From: UBA7446 sp049596455
GTDB taxonomy: Bacteria; Bacteroidota; Bacteroidia; Flavobacteriales; Flavobacteriaceae
DNA: 64,000 bases
Assembly: GCA_049596455.1 (NCBI GenBank)
Contig: JBMYLP010000008.1
Coordinates: 3,485-67,484, forward strand
Reading direction: 5' to 3'
The translations under genes and the position numbers were made by a program. Under the pieces are notes generated by a model. The model worked only from the letters and a program-made list of their open reading frames with translations, had not been told where the DNA came from and ran no database searches. Below are positions 8,483 through 18,000 of this stretch, piece by piece. Positions within the stretch are counted from its first letter, which is position 1. Each line of letters starts with the position of its first letter.

Positions 8483-9160
8483 ATGGCACAACAGGTTGTT
8501 TTAAGTTTCTTTTCCTACACCAAAAATAAATTCTGGGCATTTACGCAAATGCAACGTGCTTTGCCAAAAGTACTGCAGCAGAAAGGGATTTGTTTTGCCA
8601 AAACCTTGGGAACGGGTGCTGGTCAGGGATTTAGTCTTTGGCCTGATTTCTCAACCTATGCATTACTTACCGTTTGGAACTCAAAACAAGATGCCATGGC
8701 GTTTTTGAATCACAGCGAAGTCATGCAGGCGTTTGAGCAACGTTCTGCATCACAACAACATTTTTCATTACACACCTTACAAAGTCATGGACTTTGGGGA
8801 AAAACAAACCCATTTGAAGCCACGCAACGCCCATTAGAAAAAGACGAACAAATAGGAATTATTACAAGAGCCACACTACGCCCCAGCCGACTTATTGAAT
8901 TTTGGCGTGCTGTACCGGCAGCGTCCAAAGCCATTACGCAAGCCAAAGGCGTATTGTGGTATAAAGGCATTGGCGAATGGCCCATGGTGCAGCAGGCTAC
9001 CTTTAGCATTTGGGAATCTTTGGAAGATGTAAAGGCTTTTGCCTATAAAAGTTCGCATCATGCGGCCATTGTCAAAAAAACCCGAAAGCGCAACTGGTAT
9101 AAAGAAGATTTGTTTGCTCGGTTTGCCGTGCGTGCCCTAACTTTGGATACAAATGACTAA
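8483..9160 (+). CDS. crtA: CrtA-like carotenoid 2-ketolase (spheroidene monooxygenase family)
   Basis: A 225-residue protein of the spheroidene monooxygenase family. It is a duplicated ferredoxin-like fold with conserved segments LTVWNSKQDAMAFL (residues 62-75), ITRATLRPSRLIEFWRAVP (residues 127-145), GVLWYKGIGEWP (residues 155-166) and TFSIWESLEDVKAFAY. CrtA enzymes introduce keto groups at C-2 of acyclic carotenoids carrying 1-hydroxy or 1-methoxy ends. It overlaps crtD by 8 nt and so heads a coupled crtA-crtD-cruF operon that would build the acyclic end of a monocyclic carotenoid. The exact product is not determinable. Confidence 0.8.
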   Translation: MAQQVVLSFFSYTKNKFWAFTQMQRALPKVLQQKGICFAKTLGTGAGQGFSLWPDFSTYALLTVWNSKQDAMAFLNHSEVMQAFEQRSASQQHFSLHTLQSHGLWGKTNPFEATQRPLEKDEQIGIITRATLRPSRLIEFWRAVPAASKAITQAKGVLWYKGIGEWPMVQQATFSIWESLEDVKAFAYKSSHHAAIVKKTRKRNWYKEDLFARFAVRALTLDTND

Positions 9161-10619
9161 GGCAATTGTTATTGGAGCGGGAATAGGCGGTATTGCCACT
9201 GCCATTCGGTTAGCGCAAAAAGGATACGAAGTGGAGGTTTTTGAGGCAAATGACTATGTGGGCGGAAAACTTTCTACATTTTCATTGGGCGATTTTCGTT
9301 TTGATGCGGGGCCTTCATTGTTTACGATGCCACAATTTGTAGACGAGTTGTTTAGGCTTTGTAACGAAAATCCCGCCGACTTTTTTCAGTACAAACGCAA
9401 AGAAATTGCATGTAAATACTTTTGGGAAGACGGTATAAAACTTACCGCTTATGGTGATACCGAACGTTTTACGCAAGAGGTTGAAGAAAAACTTCACGTG
9501 CCAAAAGCAACGTTAAAGCGCTATCTGGCAAAGGCAAAAAAGAAATTTGATCGCACACGCCCTTTATTCTTAGAACGCTCATTACACAAATGGCGCACCT
9601 ACCTTAGAAAAGAAACCCTAGTGGGGATTGCCAAGTATTTTTCCTTTGAAATAGATACGTCGCTAAATAGCGTTAATCAAGCCCAATTGCAAGAGCCTCA
9701 CTTGGTGCAATTCTATAACCGATTTGCTACGTACAACGGTTCAAACCCATACCAAACGCCAGGAATGATGACGCTCGTGCAACATTTAGAACAACACTAC
9801 GGCACGTATATTCCCAAAAAAGGAATGGGGGATATAAGTCAGTCTTTATATGAACTCGCCAAACGTCAGGGGGTTACATTTCATCTAAGCACTAGCGTTG
9901 ATAAAATTATGGTTGAAAATAAAAAAGCCGTTGGTATAGTTGCTGATGGGAAATTACACAAAGCCGATGTAGTGGTTTCGAATATGGATATAGTTCCAAC
10001 GTATAGAAAACTTTTAGCTCATCAAAAACAGCCCGAAAAAGTTTTGGGACAAGAACGTTCAAGTTCGGCAGTGATATTTTATTGGGGGATAGGTGCATCA
10101 TTTCCACAACTGGACTTGCACAATATCTTTTTCTCAGATGATTATGTAGCAGAGTTTGAAGCTATTTTTAATCAAAAAAGTCTCTATAACGACCCAACAA
10201 TTTATGTAAACATCACCTCGAAAGACGTGCCTGCTGATGCGCCAAAAGGGAAAGAGAATTGGTTTGTGATGATTAATGCGCCGCACGATACGGGACAAGA
10301 TTGGAACGCATTAGCTAAGCAACTTCGATTATGGGTAATTGAGAAACTCAATCGTGTTTTGGATGCTGAAATTGCTTCTTTAATTGAGGAGGAATGGGTC
10401 ATGACGCCCGATATTATTCAATCCAGAACACAATCCCATTTAGGGGCGTTGTACGGCGCCTCGTCAAACAACAAAATGGTTGCTTTTCTGCGTCATCCTA
10501 ATTTTTCAAGCACTATTTCAAACCTGTATTTTTGTGGCGGTAGTGTGCACCCAGGAGGAGGAATTCCATTATGTTTGTTATCGGCAAAAATTGTTGCTGA
10601 CCTAACGCCAACGCCATGA
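9153..10619 (+). CDS. crtD: CrtD-type carotenoid 3,4-desaturase
   Basis: A 488-residue CrtI-family FAD enzyme with a dinucleotide-binding N-terminus (IVIGAGIGGIATAIRLA, then VFEANDYVGGKLS) and C-terminal FAD motif (YFCGGSVHPGGGIPLCLL). Its partners, CrtA-like and CruF-like proteins, point to the CrtD role: desaturating the 3',4' bond of 1'-hydroxylated acyclic ends, as in myxol- and saproxanthin-type carotenoids. Overlaps are 8 nt with crtA upstream and 4 nt (ATGA) with cruF downstream, which implies coupled translation. It is clearly divergent from the crtI at 570. Confidence 0.83.
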   Translation: MTKAIVIGAGIGGIATAIRLAQKGYEVEVFEANDYVGGKLSTFSLGDFRFDAGPSLFTMPQFVDELFRLCNENPADFFQYKRKEIACKYFWEDGIKLTAYGDTERFTQEVEEKLHVPKATLKRYLAKAKKKFDRTRPLFLERSLHKWRTYLRKETLVGIAKYFSFEIDTSLNSVNQAQLQEPHLVQFYNRFATYNGSNPYQTPGMMTLVQHLEQHYGTYIPKKGMGDISQSLYELAKRQGVTFHLSTSVDKIMVENKKAVGIVADGKLHKADVVVSNMDIVPTYRKLLAHQKQPEKVLGQERSSSAVIFYWGIGASFPQLDLHNIFFSDDYVAEFEAIFNQKSLYNDPTIYVNITSKDVPADAPKGKENWFVMINAPHDTGQDWNALAKQLRLWVIEKLNRVLDAEIASLIEEEWVMTPDIIQSRTQSHLGALYGASSNNKMVAFLRHPNFSSTISNLYFCGGSVHPGGGIPLCLLSAKIVADLTPTP

Positions 10620-11272
10620 AAAACGTTTTCATTCCTAAAACAAGTACCGCCAAAATCTCTGTTGGATTGATTTGGCTTTTTCATTTTTCGGGCTTATTGG
10701 GCATTCTATTTATAGATCGCGAGTTGTTTTTAGAAACCACGCCAGTTAATTTGTTTATTACCATTGTCTTGTTGTTTGTCAACCTTCCCGATGTAAATCA
10801 AAAAGTGATGTTGGCTGCTCTGGTTGCTTTTGTTGTGGGGATGGCTGTAGAACTTTTGGGCGTGAATTATGGATTGATTTTTGGGCAGTATGTGTATGGC
10901 GATAATTTGGGAGTTAAAGTTGGTGGCGTGCCATTACTTATTGGTGCCAATTGGGTAATGCTTACATTTATAACAGGGGCAGTTGGTGCCGTATTTTTTA
11001 AACGCGCCATATATGCAGCTGCATTTGGCGCATTGCTTATGGTGCTTTTAGATTTGGTAATTGAACCCGTAGCACCAAAATTTGACTACTGGGAATTTGC
11101 CAATGACACGGCACCGTTATCCAATTACATCGGATGGTTTTTGGTGGCATTCCCCATACAATGGGTATATCAAACACAAGTAAAACGAAAAGACCAAGCC
11201 TTTTCGTTTCATTTGGTATTGATTCAATTTTTATTTTTTGGCATTTTTAGCCTGGTACAATGGGCCTCGTAG
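10616..11272 (+). CDS. cruF: CruF-type carotenoid 1',2'-hydratase
   Basis: A 218-residue integral membrane protein with six to seven hydrophobic segments. It carries the carotenoid-biosynthesis (DUF422) pattern ELLGVNYGLIFGQYVYG and GVPLLIGANWVMLTF in the middle, and DLVIEPVAPKFDYWEF after a later helix. CruF adds water across the 1',2' double bond of the psi-end of carotenoids in the membrane. It starts at an ATGA overlap with crtD. Oddly, its last codons and TAG stop (11263-11272) lie inside the 5' end of tRNA-Arg, so the mRNA either ends in the tRNA or is cut from it. Confidence 0.85.
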   Translation: MKNVFIPKTSTAKISVGLIWLFHFSGLLGILFIDRELFLETTPVNLFITIVLLFVNLPDVNQKVMLAALVAFVVGMAVELLGVNYGLIFGQYVYGDNLGVKVGGVPLLIGANWVMLTFITGAVGAVFFKRAIYAAAFGALLMVLLDLVIEPVAPKFDYWEFANDTAPLSNYIGWFLVAFPIQWVYQTQVKRKDQAFSFHLVLIQFLFFGIFSLVQWAS

Positions 11273-11334
11273 TTCAACGGATAGAATAGGAGTTTCCTAA
11301 ACTTTAGATCCAGGTTCGATTCCTGGCGAGGCTA
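11263..11334 (+). tRNA. tRNA-Arg(CCT)
   Basis: Cloverleaf folded by eye. The acceptor stem is GGCCTCG (11263-11269) with CGAGGCT (11327-11333), discriminator A at 11334 and no encoded CCA. The D stem is GTTC/GAAT. The anticodon stem GGAGT/ACTTT encloses TTCCTAA with anticodon CCT. The T arm is CCAGG-TTCGATT-CCTGG. The first 10 nt overlap the cruF 3' end. Confidence 0.93.
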
Positions 11335-11340
11335 CTTGTT

Positions 11341-11379
11341 GCCTAGGCAGTAGTGCGTTAGCACTAGATGCGCAGCATC
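11341..11379. repeat. Cluster of short hairpins downstream of tRNA-Arg
   Basis: Three short palindromes follow the tRNA: GCCTAGGC (11341-11348), TAGTGC-GTTA-GCACTA (11351-11366) and GATGC-GCA-GCATC (11367-11379). None is followed by a T run, so this is not a classical intrinsic terminator. They might serve tRNA 3' processing, or be remains of a mobile element that used the tRNA. Confidence 0.5.
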
Positions 11380-11408
11380 GAATCGAAGTTTATGCCCTTA
11401 TTGGGGTA

Positions 11409-11425
11409 ATTCCTGGCGAGGTTAC
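11409..11425 (+). repeat. Partial copy of the tRNA-Arg 3' end
   Basis: ATTCCTGGCGAGGTTAC (11409-11425) repeats ATTCCTGGCGAGGCTAC of the tRNA 3' end (11319-11335) with one mismatch, offset by exactly 90 bp. Duplicated tRNA 3' ends are typical of attachment sites used by tyrosine integrases. No integrase gene lies between or beside the copies, so at most this is a scar. Confidence 0.6.
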
Positions 11426-11919
11426 TAGCTTATCGTAACTGTTAACGTATTTCCGCTTAATGTTGACGTGTAACAAGCCAATGAGTTAGAATCATCACAA
11501 TTGGTTGAAAAACGATTTTGCTGATGATCACACCTAAACGTATTTGCGCTTTCTAATGCCCATTCATTGTTACGCCCATGATAAGGACACACATTAGTGT
11601 AGGCTTGTATGTTGGTATTGGATGTGCGCAAAAACAACGCAGGAATACCTAAGCTTTTACCATTCATCCAACCTCCTGTATTGGCAAGTTGACTAAAATT
11701 ACTGTTCGTTAAATCAATTGTATAGGTTTTATTTTCAACAGTAAATCCAGTTCCTGTATTCCCTGTTCCTGAACCAGTCCCTCCTCCACCTCCATTGTTA
11801 GGATTGGTAGTTTCTACATCTTCATCACCGCTACTACATGCCTCTAAAAAACTTACGCCAAAAAAAGCAAATGCTACAGTAGGGCAAACCTCTTTTAAAA
11901 AACTTCTTCGATTTTTCAT
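11425..11919 (-). CDS. Rieske-like lipoprotein with mirrored ligand motif
   Basis: A 164-residue protein. The N-terminus joins a twin-arginine-like NRRSFLKE to a lipobox (FLEAC, Cys near residue 28), then a Gly/Thr-rich linker and a C-terminal beta domain. The putative cluster ligands are CPYH (about residues 111-114) and CDH (about residues 130-132). Canonical Rieske proteins read C-x-H-x(15-17)-C-x2-H. Here it is C-x2-H-x15-C-x-H, the reverse spacing. It could hold a 2Fe-2S cluster in an altered loop, another metal, or a degenerate site. Tat export and a lipid anchor would place the folded protein on the periplasmic side of a membrane. It is convergent with the tRNA region. Confidence 0.68.
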   Translation of the reverse strand: MKNRRSFLKEVCPTVAFAFFGVSFLEACSSGDEDVETTNPNNGGGGGTGSGTGNTGTGFTVENKTYTIDLTNSNFSQLANTGGWMNGKSLGIPALFLRTSNTNIQAYTNVCPYHGRNNEWALESANTFRCDHQQNRFSTNCDDSNSLACYTSTLSGNTLTVTIS

Positions 11920-12144
11920 TTTTTGTTTACAATATAGTAATTAAATCTATTTCATGATGAAAAGTAACCTCATTTTCTTGCACATTTTGAAATAGAACAG
12001 ATTTGCTTATAAGAAACTCCCCGAAACACTTTCATTTTTTTATCTACAGCACATTATAGCTTGTTTAGATGAACAATTCACAATGTTAATCATCATTTGC
12101 ATTTGGAATTAATGACATCAAACGTTTTTCACATACTTAAAAAT
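11920..12144. other. Divergent AT-rich intergenic region
   Basis: About 225 bp between the Rieske-like gene (minus) and the PUL regulator (plus). It is AT-rich and must hold both promoters. I see no exact TAnnTTTG element near either start, no convincing hairpin and no RNA gene. Confidence 0.5.
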
Positions 12145-14973
12145 ATGTATGTTTGTATCTACATCAATCTAAACATTTTGCAGTCAAAATATTATAAAAC
12201 ACTGTTTTTGTGCATTATAGGGGTATGTGTTGGGTTTTCACAATATCATCCTCCTATACAAAACTTTCCTTCTGAGCTTTATAAGGCGGGCAATCAGAAC
12301 TGGAAAATATCACAAGATGCGCTTAACAGAATCTATGTAGCAAACAACTTTGGGTTATTAGAGTTTAACGGCTCAGAGTGGAATTTATACCCTACACCCA
12401 ACAACACCATCATGCGTTCAGTGTATGTGAACTCAACCGCAGTGTATACAGGCGCACACATGGACTTTGGGTATTGGCTACGGCAAAAAAATGGCACATT
12501 GAGTTACACCTCTTTAGCCAAGAGCCTTGATTTTAACATGATTGAAGATGAACAAATATGGAACATAGTACCTCATAAGCAGTTTATTATATTTCAGTCA
12601 TTAAACCGATTGATTATATATGACCAAATTTCACGAAACTTATCCACGTTTAACCCCATTTCAGGAGTTTTAAAAATATTTATTGAAGGGGATAATATCT
12701 ATTATCAAGACAACAACCTCTCTATTTATCACATTGTAAACGAAAGAGGGAATCTTTTTTTATCAGCAGAGCAGCTTAACAATAATCATGTTATTGGGTT
12801 AAGTAGCACTGTAAATGGAACCCTGATTGTTACTAGAGAAAATGGGTTGTTGCTTAAACACAATTCAGTAACTCCCTTTAATGTTTCTTTAAGTAAAAAG
12901 CTTGCTAATGATGTGGTGTATAGCTTTGCTAAAACGCATAATGAACAACTGATTATAGGCTCAATTAGTAATGGCGTTTATATTTTATCTCCAGAGGGAA
13001 AACTGATTCAGCATATTGGCACAGCGCAAGGGCTTCCCAATAGCACGGTGCTTTCAGTTTCATTTGATAATCAAAATGGTTTATGGCTCGGACTTGACAA
13101 CGGGCTTTCCTATATACCCTTATCCTCATCAAAAAAGTTTTATAGCTTTAATCAAGCTCCAATTGGAACTGTATATACCACACAGACATATAACAATATG
13201 CTTTACGTGGGAACCAATCAAGGGCTATATTATAAGCCAACAAATTCGAACGATCCACTAAAACTTGTTGCAGGCTTAGACGGTCAGGTGTGGTCTTTAC
13301 AGATTTTAAACAATAGTTTGCTTTGTGGGCATGATAAAGGCGCATTTCAAATCATTGGTTCAAAAGCAACTCCGTTGTATAGGGGTGCTGGCACTTGGCT
13401 TTTTCGGGAACTGAATGACAACCAATTTTTAGCAGGAACGTATAACGGCTTACATCTTTTTGAAAAGACCTCTGATGACTTGCGTTATGTGCGTCATATT
13501 CAAAACTTTTCCATGTCTTCACGTTATTTCGAAGTGCTAAATACGCATGAACTTTTGGTTAGCCATGAATATAAAGGAGTCTTTAAATTGTTACTAGACG
13601 ATAAAAATAATGCCGCCCTAACCGTTTCCAGCATTCCAAATGTACCAACCAGCTCATATAGTAGTATGATTTCGTTTCAAGGTGATATTTGTTATTTTTC
13701 TAAAGATGGATTTTTTGAGTATAAACCCGAAACAAATCAATTTGTTAAAAACGAACTTATTTCATCGCTTTTTCAAGAAAACAACTTTACTTCTGCCAAA
13801 ATGGTGGTTGACAGAAAGAAATACCTTTGGTTTTTTGAGCGTAACAACTTAGTACGTGCAGAAAAAGGCGCCTTGTCTAGTGAATTTATCATCAACAAGT
13901 ATCCGCTTTCTTACGATATGCGAAAAACCAATACGGGGTTTGAAAACATCAGTCACTTGTCTCAAGACGAATACATCATAGGCACCTCAAATGGATTTTT
14001 CGTTTTTGACACATCAAAAGTCCAATCTTATGCGCCCAAAATCATGCTTAATAAGCTAGATGCATTTACTAAATCCAATCAAAAGCAACAACTTCAGTTA
14101 AATGAAAAGCTAGAATTAACAGCAGATTTTAATTCTATTTCAGCACGCTATTTTATTTCAAATAACAATATTGTTGATAAAGCACTTTTTCAATACAGGC
14201 TAGATGGTTATTCTGATAAATGGTCGGAATGGACTGCTGACGCCACAGTTACCTTTAGTAACCTTAGGTTTGGAACATATACCCTTAATGCTCGCGCTAT
14301 GGTGGGAGATGTAATGAGCAACGATACACATAAAACAGTGGTTAAAATTCGTCGCCCATGGTATTTTTCGACTGTTGCATTGCTTGGTTATGCCTTACTT
14401 ATGTTTGGCATGTTTAGCCTTGTCAATAAAAGATATACCAAATATTACCGCCGCGAGCAAGAAAAACTCGTTAAAGAAAACCAGCGCAAACTCGACTTGA
14501 TGGCACTAAAACAAAATGAGGAAATCATGCGCATCAAAAACGAACAGTTGGAGGACAATATTGAACAAAAAAATAAGGAGCTTGCGATTTCTACCATGGC
14601 AATGATTAAGAAAAATCAATTTATGAATGCGTTGCTTAACGATTTACAACCAGCAGCTGCAAACCCAACCGTATCAAGAGTTTTACGTACCATTAAACGC
14701 TCACTTAAAAGCGATGATGATTGGGAGTTTTTTGAGCAGGCGTTTGACAATGCAGACAAAGATTTTTTAAAACGATTAAAAGAGGCGCACACTTCACTTA
14801 CCAATCACGATTTAAAGCTTTGTGCGTATTTAAGACTAAACCTTTCTTCTAAAGAAATTGCACCACTTCTTAACATTTCGGTTAAAAGTGTAGATATAAA
14901 ACGCTACCGATTACGCAAAAAAATGGCACTTCAACACGACCAAAATCTTACTGAGTATATACTGTCATTGTAG
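12145..14973 (+). CDS. Membrane-tethered PUL sensor-regulator (propeller, Y_Y_Y, LuxR HTH)
   Basis: I choose the ATG at 12145 (942 residues), which gives a signal-like helix (TLFLCIIGVCVGFSQ). An in-frame ATG at 12097 would add 16 residues. Residues 40-640 are a repeated beta-propeller sensor of the two-component-regulator propeller type. A triple-tyrosine (Y_Y_Y) Ig-like domain follows at about 660-730, then one membrane helix (about 738-760), a charged coiled coil, and a C-terminal helix-turn-helix of LuxR type (residues 885-930, LSSKEIAPLLNISVKSVDIKRY). There is no histidine kinase or receiver. It would sense beta-glucan fragments in the periplasm and bind DNA from the membrane. It lies 108 nt upstream of susC in the same direction and is the likely activator of the PUL. 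Confidence 0.82.
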   Translation: MYVCIYINLNILQSKYYKTLFLCIIGVCVGFSQYHPPIQNFPSELYKAGNQNWKISQDALNRIYVANNFGLLEFNGSEWNLYPTPNNTIMRSVYVNSTAVYTGAHMDFGYWLRQKNGTLSYTSLAKSLDFNMIEDEQIWNIVPHKQFIIFQSLNRLIIYDQISRNLSTFNPISGVLKIFIEGDNIYYQDNNLSIYHIVNERGNLFLSAEQLNNNHVIGLSSTVNGTLIVTRENGLLLKHNSVTPFNVSLSKKLANDVVYSFAKTHNEQLIIGSISNGVYILSPEGKLIQHIGTAQGLPNSTVLSVSFDNQNGLWLGLDNGLSYIPLSSSKKFYSFNQAPIGTVYTTQTYNNMLYVGTNQGLYYKPTNSNDPLKLVAGLDGQVWSLQILNNSLLCGHDKGAFQIIGSKATPLYRGAGTWLFRELNDNQFLAGTYNGLHLFEKTSDDLRYVRHIQNFSMSSRYFEVLNTHELLVSHEYKGVFKLLLDDKNNAALTVSSIPNVPTSSYSSMISFQGDICYFSKDGFFEYKPETNQFVKNELISSLFQENNFTSAKMVVDRKKYLWFFERNNLVRAEKGALSSEFIINKYPLSYDMRKTNTGFENISHLSQDEYIIGTSNGFFVFDTSKVQSYAPKIMLNKLDAFTKSNQKQQLQLNEKLELTADFNSISARYFISNNNIVDKALFQYRLDGYSDKWSEWTADATVTFSNLRFGTYTLNARAMVGDVMSNDTHKTVVKIRRPWYFSTVALLGYALLMFGMFSLVNKRYTKYYRREQEKLVKENQRKLDLMALKQNEEIMRIKNEQLEDNIEQKNKELAISTMAMIKKNQFMNALLNDLQPAAANPTVSRVLRTIKRSLKSDDDWEFFEQAFDNADKDFLKRLKEAHTSLTNHDLKLCAYLRLNLSSKEIAPLLNISVKSVDIKRYRLRKKMALQHDQNLTEYILSL

Positions 14974-15002
14974 AACTGATAATTTTTACCCTGTTTTTTT
15001 GC

Positions 15003-15021
15003 GTTGTATATATGTTGTATA
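15003..15021 (+). promoter_or_regulatory. Direct repeat GTTGTATA x2, putative activator site
   Basis: GTTGTATA occurs at 15003-15010 and 15014-15021, with starts 11 bp apart on the same helix face. It ends 8 bp before the -33 element of the susC promoter. This is the position expected for an activator dimer, and the neighbouring LuxR-type regulator is the obvious candidate. No binding evidence exists. Confidence 0.4.
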
Positions 15022-15029
15022 GATGCTTT

Positions 15030-15063
15030 TTTGCAATATAACAATATTGTCTTACTACATTTG
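15030..15063 (+). promoter_or_regulatory. susC promoter (TTTG-N22-TACATTTG)
   Basis: The -33 element TTTG (15030-15033) and -7 element TACATTTG (15056-15063) are separated by 22 bp, within the range reported for Bacteroidota sigma-70 promoters. The susC ATG follows at 15082. The spacer contains a perfect palindrome CAATAT-AACA-ATATTG (15034-15049). Confidence 0.65.
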
Positions 15064-15081
15064 GGCAAAATCAATTTAACA

Positions 15082-18000
15082 ATGAATAAACTATCAATTA
15101 ATATATTGTTAATCCTTTTGGCTTCTACCATTTCGTTTGCGCAACAAGTAAGCGGAACAGTCACCGAAGCTGACAGCGGTGCTCCACTTCCGGGTGCTAC
15201 TGTTTTGGTAAAAGGAACCAATATCGGAACTACAACCGACTTTGACGGTGTTTTTCAATTAGCAGGAGTTTCAGGTGATGCTACACTTGTAATTTCTTAC
15301 ATTGGATTTGACACCCAAGAAGTAGTGGTAAACAATGCCTCCAATCTTACTATTTCTCTTTCCTCAGCATCTGATGCCTTGGAAGAAGTTGTAGTTATTG
15401 GATTCGGAACGCAGCGCAAAAAGGAAGTAACTGGCGCAGTTAGTGTTTTAGGTGCTGAATCTATACAAAAGTTAAATCCTGTGCGCACAGAACAAGCACT
15501 ACAAGGACAAATTGCCGGAGTAAACATTACTTCGCAATCAGGTTCTCCAGGAAGCGGACTTAACATTCGCATTCGAGGTATTACTACAAACGGAAACAAC
15601 GCGCCTCTAATTTTGGTAGACGGCAACCGAATCGGCGACCTAAACGCCCTTAACCCAAATGACATCGAAAGCATTAATGTGCTTAAAGACGCTACGGCAG
15701 GTATTTATGGGGTTCAAGCAGCAAATGGGGTTATCCTTATTACTACTAAGTCTGGTAGAAAAAACACCGAGTTAGATGTAAGCGTAGACACCTATACAGG
15801 ATTTCAGCTTACCAGTAAAAAACTGGACTTGATGAATTCGTTTGACTTTGCACAGTATGTAAACGATGCAAAAAATAAAACGGAGTTCTTTGTGTATCCT
15901 CAACAAGGTACCGACTGGCAAGATGAAGTATTTGAAGTAGCACCCATGTCTGAGGTGAATGCCACAGTAAAAGGAGGTGGTGAAAAATCTGCTTACACAT
16001 TTGCTGCAGGATATTTGGACCAAGATGGAATTGTGGGCGGAAGTAGCAACAACTACGAGCGCTTGACTGCTCGAATCAATTATGAATACGACATTTTAGA
16101 TAATTTAAAAGTTACTGCTAATGCCTTACATTTTAATGCAACCAAGCAAAACCTGGCCGAAGGCGGTATTGGTGCAGTGCTGTATAATGCGGTAAACATC
16201 AACCCTACCATGCCCGTATATGACGAGAACGGTGCTTTCGCATTGGCAAATGATGTTTCACAAATTGAGATTATCAATCCGTTGGCACAAATTGAAAATT
16301 CATACAGTACTGCGCGTACATCAAAATGGTCGGGTCTTTTAGCATTGGAGTACGATTTTTGGGAAAACTTTACCGCTAAAACGCAGTTTAACATCAACCA
16401 TGCTACGGTTTTAGAAGACACGTTTAAACCAGAGCAGTATTATGGTACAGGGAAGTCTAACAACACAGTTAATTCTGTTGATGACCTTAGTAATGCAGAA
16501 ATCACGAATGAGGTAATCGATAACGGAGCTAACTATGATGATTGGACTTTGGATGGTTATATTACCTACAAGAACACTTTTAATGAGGATCATGATCTAA
16601 CGGTACTTTTAGGAGGATCTATTTATCAAAACAAGGGTCTGTTCTTTGGTAATACAGGTAGAACAACTACAGGTACTGATCAATTGGGTCAAACGGTATG
16701 GGATACAGGTATGACTGTAACCTCACGTTTTGATGCCGCTGCCCTTGAGCGCGGAGATGATTGGTTTGACACCCGATTGGTTTCGACATTCACACGAGTA
16801 CAATACAGCTACAAAGGGAAGTATCTATTTTCAGGAGTTTTACGTAGAGATGTTTCTTCTCAGTTTTCGTCAGAAGACAATCGAAATGTTGGGTATTTCC
16901 CATCAGGTTCCATTGGCTGGAATGTGTCTGAAGAAGATTTTTTACAAAATGTGGATTGGATTTCTAACCTTAAGCTACGTGCTAGCTATGGTGTAATCGG
17001 TAATGACCGCATTTCTTCATTCGCGTATCTAAGAAGATTAAATGGTTTAGCTACTGTTGACCCTGGAAACATTGATAAAGTTACCGACCTTATTTTTGGT
17101 AAAGCTCCAGGTAAACTTGATAATCCATTTCTAAAATGGGAAGAGCAAGAAACCGCAAACATTGGACTTGATTTAAGCCTGTTTGATAGCAAACTTAATT
17201 TTAGCGCAGATGTTTATCGTAAGAAAACAAAAGATTTATTGTTAGAACCACAAATATCTGGCGTAACTGGTAGTGGCGCGCCAAGCTTTGGAAATTTGAG
17301 CCCTTTTGTAAACGCAGGAACAGTCCAAAACCAAGGAGTAGAGCTTTCATTGGGATACAATGATAACATCACAGATGACTTTAATCTTAATTTTAATTTT
17401 AACATCACAACCATTGATAACGAGGTGCTTTCACTAAACGGAAGAACAACTCCAGAAGGCGGTGAATATGGTGTAGGAATTAGCCAAACAGGCATTACAC
17501 GCATGGCTCCCGGCTTCTCACTTGGACATTATTATGGCTACAAGACAGATGGAATCTATCAAACGCAAGCGGAAATAGACGCATTAGATGCTGCGGCGTT
17601 TGCAATCCATGGTACGGATAAAAATGGAGACAAAGAGAAGTATAGCACTATTGTAGATATTGCACCAGGTGACCTACGGTTTGTGGACACCAACGGAGAT
17701 GGTCAGATTACTTCTGAAGACCGCACTAACATTGGTGATCCAATTCCTGATATTGAAATGGGATTTAGTATTGGCTTTACCTATAAAAATCTTGACTTTA
17801 GTGCAAATGCATTTGCTTCTTTAGGTCATGAGTTAGTCCGCGATTATGAGCGTGCAGATTTATATGCCAACCGCGGAACCTATATGTTACGCAGATGGCA
17901 AGGTTCTGGAACCAGCAATAGCGTTCCAAGAGCTACTTTGGGAGCAAACACCAATACGGACTTTTTCAACGATTTTCATGTAGAAGATGCTTCGTATGTA

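Noticed and set aside
11341..11379. Hairpins after tRNA-Arg as an intrinsic terminator
   Set aside because: No T run follows any of them.
15004..15081. Upstream in-frame ATG of susC
   Set aside because: It precedes the promoter and would spoil the signal peptide.
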